Shown: positions 46,515-53,173 of the stretch, in pieces
Numbering within the stretch: position 1 is the stretch's first letter
How the letters are laid out: every line of letters begins with the position of its first letter
NCBI RefSeq assembly: GCF_039794105.1
Contig: NZ_JBDIWA010000001.1
Coordinates: 124,001-188,000 of the forward strand
DNA from: Kuenenia sp039794105
GTDB lineage: Bacteria > Planctomycetota > Brocadiia > Brocadiales > Brocadiaceae
DNA length: 64,000 nucleotides
Direction: 5' to 3'
Translations under genes and position numbers: made by a program
Notes under the pieces: generated by a model
Seen by the model: only the letters and a program-made list of their open reading frames with translations
The model's database searches: none
Told to the model about the DNA's origin: nothing

Positions 46515-49346
46515 TTGGCGACAGCGGGAATATCTATAAATAAATTATTCTATCCCACCTATTTTAAGCGTACGATGTTCTTTTGTGCGTGCGATGTAGT
46601 TATCATTGCATTTTCACTTTTTGTAGCCTTTCTTTTTCGTTTTGATTTTGAGGTGTCCCCGCAATATAGATGGATGATTTTAAGGGCATTGCCCCTGTTT
46701 TTATTTGTCAAAATAGGTATGCTTGCTCTTTTTAAAATATATAAAATCACATGGCGATATGTAAGCATCCCTGATTTCATCTATATCACATTATCACAGT
46801 TTGTAGCATTAACTGTTCTTGGGGCGATAATCTGGAATCCATATATATCAAATAACATCATAAATATTTCCGGCCTTTATTCGTTATTTCCCGTTCAGGG
46901 TTTTCCACGAAGTATCATTTTTATTGAATGCCTGATTTCTCTCACATTATTTTGCGGATCAAGGATTTCAAAAAGGGTATTTTTGAAATACATTTACGGA
47001 AGAATCAACGCAAAACATGGAAAAAGAACCATTATCATCGGCGCCGGGAACACAGGAAGCATGATTCTCAGGGATCTGAAAGAAGGGGACTATAAAGATT
47101 ATTGCCCTGTTGGATTGCTTGATGACGATGTTGGCAAAGTGGGAAAAAGCATACACGGTATTCCTGTGCTTGGCAAAACTGATATATTGGAAGATATTAT
47201 AAAAGAAAAGAGAATCAAGGCAATGGTTGTTGCCATTCCATCATTAAACTACAAATCATTGAGGAAATTATACAATATCGCAAACAGGTATGGCGTGGAT
47301 ATAAAGATTATTCCACGCATATATGATAACTGTGAACCTGCAATAAATATTCACAATCTTGAAAATATCAGTATTGAAGACCTTTTAGGCAGGCAGGCGG
47401 TAGAGATTGACCATAAAGGGATAGAGCGGTTTATACATAACAAGGTTGTTCTTATTACTGGCGCCGGTGGCTCTATCGGTTCTGAAATAGCTGTGCAGGT
47501 TTGTTCCTTTCATCCCGAAAAAGTAATACTCTTCGATATAGACGAAACAGAATTACATTCTTTGAAACTTCATTTGGAAAAACGATTTCCGCATCTGCTT
47601 TATAACCAGCGCATCAATTCGCAAATGCTGCAAAAGGTATTATTTATTACCGGCGATATAAGGGACGAAGAGTCCGTTACCAGTGTTTTTAAAAATATGA
47701 AACCGCAGATTGTCTTCCATGCCGCTGCTTACAAACATGTGCCCATGATGGAATATAACTCCAAAGAAGCGGTTAAAGTGAATATGTTTGGGACGTACAA
47801 AGTAGCAAAGGTGTCAATGGAGAATAAAGCGGAAAAGTTTGTTTTAATCTCTACGGATAAAGCGGTTAGGCCGACTAGTATTATGGGCGCGACAAAGAGG
47901 ATGGCGGAACATATTTGCAGGGCGTTTGAAGGGATGTCAAATACAGAGTTTTTATCGGTAAGATTTGGAAATGTCTTAGGCAGCCGCGGGAGTGTTTTGC
48001 CGTTGTTTTTACAGCAGTTAAAGGAGGAAGGACCCCTTACTGTAACCCATAAAGATGTCGAAAGATATTTCATGACGATTCCGGAGGCGGTGTCACTGGT
48101 TCTTCAGGCGGCAATTTTAGGGAAAGGCGGCGATATCCTTGTCCTGGACATGGGAGAACCTGTAAAGCTTTTGACGTTAGCGGAAGACTTAATAAAGATC
48201 CATGGTTTGAAGCCCTATCAGGACATAGACATAAAGATTACCGGTTTGAGGCCTGGTGAAAAGCTTTACGAAGAAATACTTACCGCAGAAGAAGGCACAA
48301 CCGCTAGCAGGCATGAGAAGGTATTTTTTGCAAAGAATAGCGGGATGTTCTCTTTGCACGAAATAAATAAAATACTCAGTGAGTTTGAAACACTCCTGAA
48401 GAATCTTTCCGCAATGGATCATTATGAAAAAGTCCGGGACATGCTTAAAAAATATGTATTGCCTCTTGAACGGCGTGGATACCAAAGGCCTGTCGGGAAT
48501 AATGGCGGATTAACGTTGAACATTGGAAAAAGGTGTCTGACCTTTTCTTTTTTGAATAAAGAACTTGAGGACGAAGCGCAAAAATATTTCCATTTCTCTG
48601 AAATGAATGGCCGAAACGACTGCCGGTTTATATTCGGATATCAGGAGAGCAACAGATTGTATAATGATGGGGAAGAAATAAATTATAAGCAGGAAAAATA
48701 TTATTGTAAAAATTCCTCTGAAGCGGAAAAAAGGGTATTTATCCCTACTGCCGGGAAGCTATCTGTTGTGGAGTATATGTGCCGCTGTATTTATGAGGGA
48801 TTTTATAAGAAAGGCATACACAACGGAAAGGGTGCAAATGATTTTTTTATCCCTGCGGCAGGCATCGTGACGGATGGAAGAGGATTTCTTCTTGTAGGGA
48901 AATCCGGCGATAATAAAACGATTATATCAAGCCTGTTTACTCACGAGGCGGAAATCCTTTCGGATGAATTAATCGTAGTTACGGAAGAAAAAGGCTCATA
49001 TTACATTTCTCAATTTCCCGTGAAAACAGAGATTACAAAACAAAATAGTAAGATTGCACCGTTAGAGGCAGTTATTTTATTAGGTACAGATGCAAATAAT
49101 TCATTTAGAAAATTAAGCGGCAAGGAAGTTGTAGTTGCCCTTATGAACAATATCTATCCATGTGATTTAAACGATATTGATAATAAAAACCTTTTCCCGG
49201 AAAAATTAAGAATAATAAGCAGAATAGTGGATTGTGCTGCAGTGTACGAAATTAAGTATCGGAATATTAAATACGCCCGTAACAAAATCTTTCAATTGGA
49301 ATATGCCGGCACAACGGATACCACGCAGTATTCACAAATGAGGTAA
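46515..49346 (+). CDS. Membrane nucleotide-sugar 4,6-dehydratase (CapD/WbpM type) fused to an HprK-like domain
   Basis: A 943-aa fusion. Residues ~15-155 hold four transmembrane segments. A CoA/Rossmann-like domain (IIIGAGNTGSMILRDL, ~172-187) follows. The SDR catalytic domain has LITGAGGSIGSEIAVQ (~313), LISTDKAVRPTSIMGATKR (~443-461) and RFGNVLGSRGSVLPLF. Standard WbpM/FlaA1 enzymes end near 650; this one has ~290 extra residues. In these, AAGIVTDGRGFLLVGKSGDN, then KTIISSL (~780-806) resembles an HPr-kinase-like P-loop, with Asn before the Lys. The start is TTG with AAAGGAAAT upstream. The product of the dehydratase would be a UDP-4-keto-6-deoxy-HexNAc. A PqqD-like gene follows in 32 bases, supporting a link to a peptide-related system. 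Confidence 0.85.
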   Translation: MATAGISINKLFYPTYFKRTMFFCACDVVIIAFSLFVAFLFRFDFEVSPQYRWMILRALPLFLFVKIGMLALFKIYKITWRYVSIPDFIYITLSQFVALTVLGAIIWNPYISNNIINISGLYSLFPVQGFPRSIIFIECLISLTLFCGSRISKRVFLKYIYGRINAKHGKRTIIIGAGNTGSMILRDLKEGDYKDYCPVGLLDDDVGKVGKSIHGIPVLGKTDILEDIIKEKRIKAMVVAIPSLNYKSLRKLYNIANRYGVDIKIIPRIYDNCEPAINIHNLENISIEDLLGRQAVEIDHKGIERFIHNKVVLITGAGGSIGSEIAVQVCSFHPEKVILFDIDETELHSLKLHLEKRFPHLLYNQRINSQMLQKVLFITGDIRDEESVTSVFKNMKPQIVFHAAAYKHVPMMEYNSKEAVKVNMFGTYKVAKVSMENKAEKFVLISTDKAVRPTSIMGATKRMAEHICRAFEGMSNTEFLSVRFGNVLGSRGSVLPLFLQQLKEEGPLTVTHKDVERYFMTIPEAVSLVLQAAILGKGGDILVLDMGEPVKLLTLAEDLIKIHGLKPYQDIDIKITGLRPGEKLYEEILTAEEGTTASRHEKVFFAKNSGMFSLHEINKILSEFETLLKNLSAMDHYEKVRDMLKKYVLPLERRGYQRPVGNNGGLTLNIGKRCLTFSFLNKELEDEAQKYFHFSEMNGRNDCRFIFGYQESNRLYNDGEEINYKQEKYYCKNSSEAEKRVFIPTAGKLSVVEYMCRCIYEGFYKKGIHNGKGANDFFIPAAGIVTDGRGFLLVGKSGDNKTIISSLFTHEAEILSDELIVVTEEKGSYYISQFPVKTEITKQNSKIAPLEAVILLGTDANNSFRKLSGKEVVVALMNNIYPCDLNDIDNKNLFPEKLRIISRIVDCAAVYEIKYRNIKYARNKIFQLEYAGTTDTTQYSQMR

Positions 49347-49378
49347 TCCTTTAGAATGGTTTGTTGATAATAAGGCTT

Positions 49379-49681
49379 ATGGCTAAACTCATGCGCTTCA
49401 TTTTGGACAATAAAAATAAGGTTCCTTACCGAAACGAAAGCAAGTGCTTTTGGCGGAAGGTAGGTGGTGATACTGTCCTTTTTTCTGAGGATGGCCAATG
49501 GCTTCATCAACTGAATGATGTAGGGGCTGAAATATGGGATATGTGTAATGGCGTATTTGCGGTTAGAGAAATAGCGGAAAAATTATGTAATGAGTATCAG
49601 GTGGATGCAAATGCCGCGTGTTTTGATGTGTTATGTTTTCTGGAAGACCTTTCTGTTAAAAACTTAATCGTTTATAAATAA
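49379..49681 (+). CDS. PqqD-family protein (RRE-like peptide-binding domain)
   Basis: A 100-aa protein (ATG 49379; an in-frame TTG lies 18 bases upstream). The body is PqqD-like: DGQWLHQLNDVGAEIWDMCN, then GVFAVREIAEKLCNEYQVDA and DVLCFLEDLSVKNLIVY. PqqD-type domains bind the leader of precursor peptides and present them to modifying enzymes. It lies directly between the dehydratase-HprK fusion and a tiny basic ORF. No PqqE-like radical SAM enzyme is in the window. Function in a peptide modification or signalling system is inferred. Confidence 0.82.
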   Translation: MAKLMRFILDNKNKVPYRNESKCFWRKVGGDTVLFSEDGQWLHQLNDVGAEIWDMCNGVFAVREIAEKLCNEYQVDANAACFDVLCFLEDLSVKNLIVYK

Positions 49682-49704
49682 GTTTTGCCTTAATAAGTAC
49701 TAAC

Positions 49705-49851
49705 ATGAACACAACAAAAAAAACAAAAAAAGTATACAAAAAACCCGTAGTAAAATCTGAACGGGCGAATTTGAAATGCAATGTTGATATATTTCAACTA
49801 TTGCCGGTTCCACAAAAACAGTTACGGCAAGTAAGAGTCTTTAATAGATAA
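49705..49851 (+). CDS. 48-aa basic peptide, candidate substrate of the PqqD-like protein
   Basis: A short ORF of 48 codons starting MNTTKKTKKVYKKPVVKSER and ending VPQKQLRQVRVFNR. It is very basic, with one Cys (residue 25, LKCN). The YKKPVVK word resembles the YxxP motif in leaders of lasso-type and similar precursor peptides. It starts 23 bases after the PqqD-like stop and ends 32 bases before glmS, so it fits the operon spacing. The start has only a weak ribosome site (TAATAAG). It may be a RiPP-like precursor or a chance ORF; conservation in relatives would decide. Confidence 0.5.
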   Translation: MNTTKKTKKVYKKPVVKSERANLKCNVDIFQLLPVPQKQLRQVRVFNR

Positions 49852-49883
49852 AAAAAGTTATTAAACGAAAGGAATAACCCTAT

Positions 49884-51710
49884 ATGTGTGGAATTGTAGG
49901 ATATATTGGAAACAAGGAAGCCGGAAAAGTGCTTTTGGATGGCATTAAACGACTCGAATATCGTGGATACGATTCTTCCGGTATCGCATGTATTGAAAAC
50001 GGCACATTGCGATACGAGAAAGCCGTAGGAGAGGTTGTCGAGCTTGAGAATAAACTGAATGCGAATCCTATCATTGCAAATATGGGTATTGTCCATACCA
50101 GATGGGCAACCCATGGCGCTCCTACGGTTGAAAACGCGCACCCCCACATGGATTGTCGCTGTGAAATTGCTGTTGTGCACAATGGCATTATTGAAAATTA
50201 CAACTATTTAACCTCTTATTTGGAACAAAGAGGGCACATATTTAAAAGTCAAACAGATACAGAGGTACTGGCACATTTAATCGAAGAAAATCTAAACGAC
50301 AACCTGGAAGAAGCCGTAATGAGCGCCGTCAAGATGATTGAGGGAACTTACGGCATTGCCGTTATATCCACTAAAGATCCAGGGAAAATAGTGGCCGCAA
50401 GAAAAGGTTCCCCATTGATTATTGGAATCGGCGATAATGAATATTTCATCACATCGGACGTCTCGGCTACGCTGGAGCATACGAGAAATGTTATCTATCT
50501 GGACGATCTTGAGGTTGCGATTATCACCCGTGATAGCTACGAGATAAAGACCATAGAAAACATCACGTCGTTGAAAAAGATAGAAGAAGTGCTCTGGAAC
50601 CTGGATATGATCGAAAAATCCGGTTTTCAGCACTTTATGCTGAAGGAGATTTACGAACAACCGCAGGCGCTTCAAAATCTTATGAGGGGAAGGGTAGATG
50701 GTGATAAAGTCCCTATAAAACTGGGCGGACTTGCCCATTGTGAAAAAGACCTTCTTGCAGTTAAACGCATTGTGGTTATCGCCTGCGGCACATCATGGCA
50801 TGCAGGTCTGGTAGGAGAGTACATGCTTGAAGAACTTGCACGAATACCGGTTGAAGTGGAATATGCCTCTGAATTCAGATATCGCAATCCTGTAATCGAA
50901 AAAGATACACTGGTAATGGCAATAAGCCAGTCGGGAGAAACCGCCGATACCCTTGCGGCTATGAGAGAGGCGAAAAACAAAGGCGCAAAAGTACTTGCTA
51001 TTTGTAATGTTGTCGGGAGCAGCATCGCCAGAGAGGCTGATGCCGGCATATATCTCCACATAGGCCCTGAAATCGGAGTCGCCTCTACAAAGGCATTTAC
51101 TGCTCAGGTAGCCGCCTTCTATTTGTTTGCCCTCCATACGCTTTTGTTAAGGCAGAAGATGGTCCCAAAAGTTTCAGAAATGATATCAGCCATTAATTCC
51201 ATTCCCGGCAAGATTCAAAAGATTCTTGATAGAGAAGAGGAAATCCGTGAGATGGCGGAAGTGTACAAAGATAAAAATCATGCGTTGTATCTGGGGCGTG
51301 GGTTCAACTATCCCGTAGCGCTTGAAGGCGCATTAAAGCTGAAGGAAATATCATATATTCACGCAGAGGGGTATCCGGCAGCGGAGATGAAACACGGGCC
51401 TATTGCGTTAATAGACGAAAACATGCCGGTAATAGTTATTGCTACAAAGGATGCCACATACGGAAAAATACTCAATAATATTGAAGAGGTAAAATCCAGG
51501 AAAGGGAAGGTCATTGCTATTGCAACAGAAGGCGACGACCAGATCTGGGGAAAAGCAGACCATGTAGTGTATATACCGGATGCGCCGGCAGTACTAACCC
51601 CTTTGCTTTCTGTCATTCCCCTTCAATTACTGGCATATCACATGGCAGTAATGCGAGGTTGCAATGTGGATAAACCAAGAAACCTGGCAAAGAGCGTAAC
51701 GGTTGAATAA
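49884..51710 (+). CDS. glmS: Glutamine--fructose-6-phosphate aminotransferase
   Basis: A 608-aa enzyme making glucosamine-6-phosphate, the first step to UDP-GlcNAc. The N-terminal nucleophile MCGIVGYIG (Cys2, exposed after Met removal) starts the glutaminase domain, with HTRWATHGAPTVENAHPH in it. Two SIS domains follow (ACGTSWHAGLVGEYMLEELA; LGRGFNYPVALEGALKLKEI), and the C-terminus NLAKSVTVE is typical. A GAAAGGAATA ribosome site precedes the ATG. There is no glmS ribozyme-like leader, since the upstream bases are taken by the small ORF. It supplies UDP-GlcNAc for the surrounding polysaccharide locus. Confidence 0.96.
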   Translation: MCGIVGYIGNKEAGKVLLDGIKRLEYRGYDSSGIACIENGTLRYEKAVGEVVELENKLNANPIIANMGIVHTRWATHGAPTVENAHPHMDCRCEIAVVHNGIIENYNYLTSYLEQRGHIFKSQTDTEVLAHLIEENLNDNLEEAVMSAVKMIEGTYGIAVISTKDPGKIVAARKGSPLIIGIGDNEYFITSDVSATLEHTRNVIYLDDLEVAIITRDSYEIKTIENITSLKKIEEVLWNLDMIEKSGFQHFMLKEIYEQPQALQNLMRGRVDGDKVPIKLGGLAHCEKDLLAVKRIVVIACGTSWHAGLVGEYMLEELARIPVEVEYASEFRYRNPVIEKDTLVMAISQSGETADTLAAMREAKNKGAKVLAICNVVGSSIAREADAGIYLHIGPEIGVASTKAFTAQVAAFYLFALHTLLLRQKMVPKVSEMISAINSIPGKIQKILDREEEIREMAEVYKDKNHALYLGRGFNYPVALEGALKLKEISYIHAEGYPAAEMKHGPIALIDENMPVIVIATKDATYGKILNNIEEVKSRKGKVIAIATEGDDQIWGKADHVVYIPDAPAVLTPLLSVIPLQLLAYHMAVMRGCNVDKPRNLAKSVTVE

Positions 51711-51752
51711 TATAAGCTGGCATAGCCAGAACCAAACAGGCAAGAAAGAAAA

Positions 51753-51804
51753 CAGTCCTCAGTCCTCAATCTGCAATTTGCCGACGGTAGACTGTATATT
51801 GCCG
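51753..51804. repeat. Quasi-tandem CAGTCCTCAGTCCTCAAT tract
   Basis: Same class as the tracts at 11161 and 13588, ending in ATTGCCG; here it leads directly into an AAATATTTT repeat as it also does at 11161-11284. Confidence 0.65.
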
Positions 51805-51812
51805 AAAGAACA

Positions 51813-51860
51813 ATTAAATATTTTACCCAAAAAAGCAAAGAAATTACTGATAAGGTGACC
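51813..51860 (+). repeat. AAATATTTTGCC...GATAAGGTACTAA repeat, copy 4
   Basis: It reads ATTAAATATTTTACCC, AAAGCAAAGAAATTACTGAT and AAGGTGACCA, slightly diverged at its right end. It lies about 50 bases upstream of the Wza-like start. Confidence 0.65.
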
Positions 51861-51910
51861 AATGACCAATGACCAATGATAACTATTTATTTAAAAGAAA
51901 GGAGCCTGAT

Positions 51911-52480
51911 ATGAGAAAAAAAAAGTCGAAAACTACATTACAAATAATATGCATTTTTATAGGATTACTGTGCACGACATCCTTTGCCTTCTCAGCCGAC
52001 AACATTTCAAATAATGAATATGTAGTCGGGCCTGAAGACATCCTTGATATCCGTGTGTGGGACAACGAAGACATGGACAGAATGGTTGAAGTATCACAAA
52101 ACGGAGCCTTTACCTTTCCCTTAATTGGCAAGGTAGACGCCGAAGGACTTTCGGTCTTTGCTCTGGAAATACTTATGGAGAAGAAATTCCTGGAGGGAGG
52201 ATATCTTGTCTCTCCACAAGTAACGATAAAGGTAGAAAAGTATCAGAGTAAAAAAGTGTATGTGGTTGGGGAAGTAATAACCCCCGGTGAATATGACTGG
52301 AAAAACAGTATGACCGTCCGCCAGGCAATAGCGCAGGCGGGTGGGGTAACGGAAAAGGCGTCGCCTCGCCGCGTAATCGTAGTGAGGACGAAAGATGGAA
52401 AAGAAAAGGAGTATAAAGCAAAACTTGATGCACTGGTAAAGCCAAAAGATATCATCAGAGTGCCTGTAAGGTATTTTTAA
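51911..52480 (+). CDS. Wza/Poly_export-type polysaccharide export protein (short)
   Basis: A 189-aa periplasmic or outer-membrane protein (ATG 51911 after AAAGGAG). The signal peptide covers residues 1-29 (LQIICIFIGLLCTTSFAFSA). The Poly_export domain follows (EYVVGPEDILDIRVWDNEDM), then one SLBB-like unit (KKVYVVGEVITPGEYDWKNS, MTVRQAIAQAGGVTEKASPR). Full-length Wza is about twice as long, with more beta-grasp repeats and a C-terminal membrane helix, so this is a compact form. No lipobox Cys is visible. It pairs with the downstream Wzc-like gene. Confidence 0.88.
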   Translation: MRKKKSKTTLQIICIFIGLLCTTSFAFSADNISNNEYVVGPEDILDIRVWDNEDMDRMVEVSQNGAFTFPLIGKVDAEGLSVFALEILMEKKFLEGGYLVSPQVTIKVEKYQSKKVYVVGEVITPGEYDWKNSMTVRQAIAQAGGVTEKASPRRVIVVRTKDGKEKEYKAKLDALVKPKDIIRVPVRYF

Positions 52481-52506
52481 AAATCGGCGTGAAGTGTGAA
52501 GATTTG

Positions 52507-52543
52507 GTAACACTGTAGTTTTTTGAAAAAGACTAAAGTGTTA
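52507..52543. mobile_element. MITE-like element D, minimal remnant
   Basis: GTAACACTGTAGTTTTTTGA-AAAA is joined directly to GACTAAAGTGTTA. Only the two termini remain, without cargo: either a solo deletion product or an ancestral short form. Confidence 0.65.
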
Positions 52544-52982
52544 AAAGATTGTATAGCCAAACAAATATGATTTTAGAAATATGGCGATAAAATGGCTTTC
52601 TAAAAAACTCCCGGCGGGTTCAGGTTTGCAACCTGAACCCATGAGTTTGTGCGTATAATGGGGCAATGTACTCCGGCAAAATTCCAATGCCCAAATCACA
52701 AAATCCCTGTTTGGAATCTGGAATTTATTTGTCATTTGTTCTCCTAATAGAAGGCTGGATTGAAAGTATAAAACGTTTGGTTCAGGCTTCGTTGCGAGCT
52801 CAGCCGAACGGTTACAAACCTGAACCCGCGAAGTTTTTTGAAAAAATTTACCACGCATATTTAGTCCTGTGTGAGTGGGAAAAGGTTTGCCTTATAACAC
52901 GCCCCATGCCCCTCTTTTTAGAGGGGAGCGCAGGAGTTCCCTCTATCAAGAGGGGATTGGGGGGTGTTAATACAAAAAAGCT

Positions 52983-53119
52983 GTAACACTTTAGTTTTTT
53001 GAAAAATTCCAACAATCGTAGTGTAGGGGCGAAGCATTTGCTGTAAATTGTCATAAATGCGTTCATACCCAAGCGGGTAAATGCTTCTCCCCTACTTTTT
53101 CAAAAAAATAATGTATTAC
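52983..53119. mobile_element. MITE-like element E with GGGGCGAAGCATTTGC cargo
   Basis: Left end GTAACACTTTAGTTTTTTGA; the right end TTTTTCAAAAAAATAATGTA-TTAC is slightly diverged. The cargo matches elements B and I. About 137 bases, ending 54 bases upstream of the Wzc-like start. Confidence 0.8.
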
Positions 53120-53173
53120 CAAAGAAATTACTGATAAGGAACTATACGTACCTTTTATGAGAGGAGCAAAGCC

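Larger units (their letters stand above)
51711..51910. other. Spacer before the Wza-like gene made of two repeats
   Basis: It contains a quasi-tandem CAGTCCTCAGTCCTCAAT tract (51753-51804) and an AAATATTTTACCC...ACTGATAAGGTGACCAA repeat (51813-51860), then an ACCAATGACCAATGACCAAT triple and the ribosome site AAAGGAG (51898-51904). Confidence 0.6.
52481..53173. other. 693-base repeat-packed gap between wza-like and wzc-like genes
   Basis: It holds a minimal MITE remnant (52507-52543), GCGGGTTCAGGTTTGCAACC-type palindromes (52614-52643 and the mate CAGGCT...ACAAACCTGAACCCG at 52782-52828), a GAGGGGAGCGCAGGAGTTCC block, MITE-like element E (52983-53119) and a partial AAAGAAATTACTGATAAGGA repeat (53121-53146). 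The open frames on either strand run through these repeats and are not believable genes. Confidence 0.65.

Noticed and set aside
49852..49883. glmS ribozyme or other riboswitch before glmS
   Set aside because: Only 32 bases separate the small ORF and glmS, too short for a glmS ribozyme.
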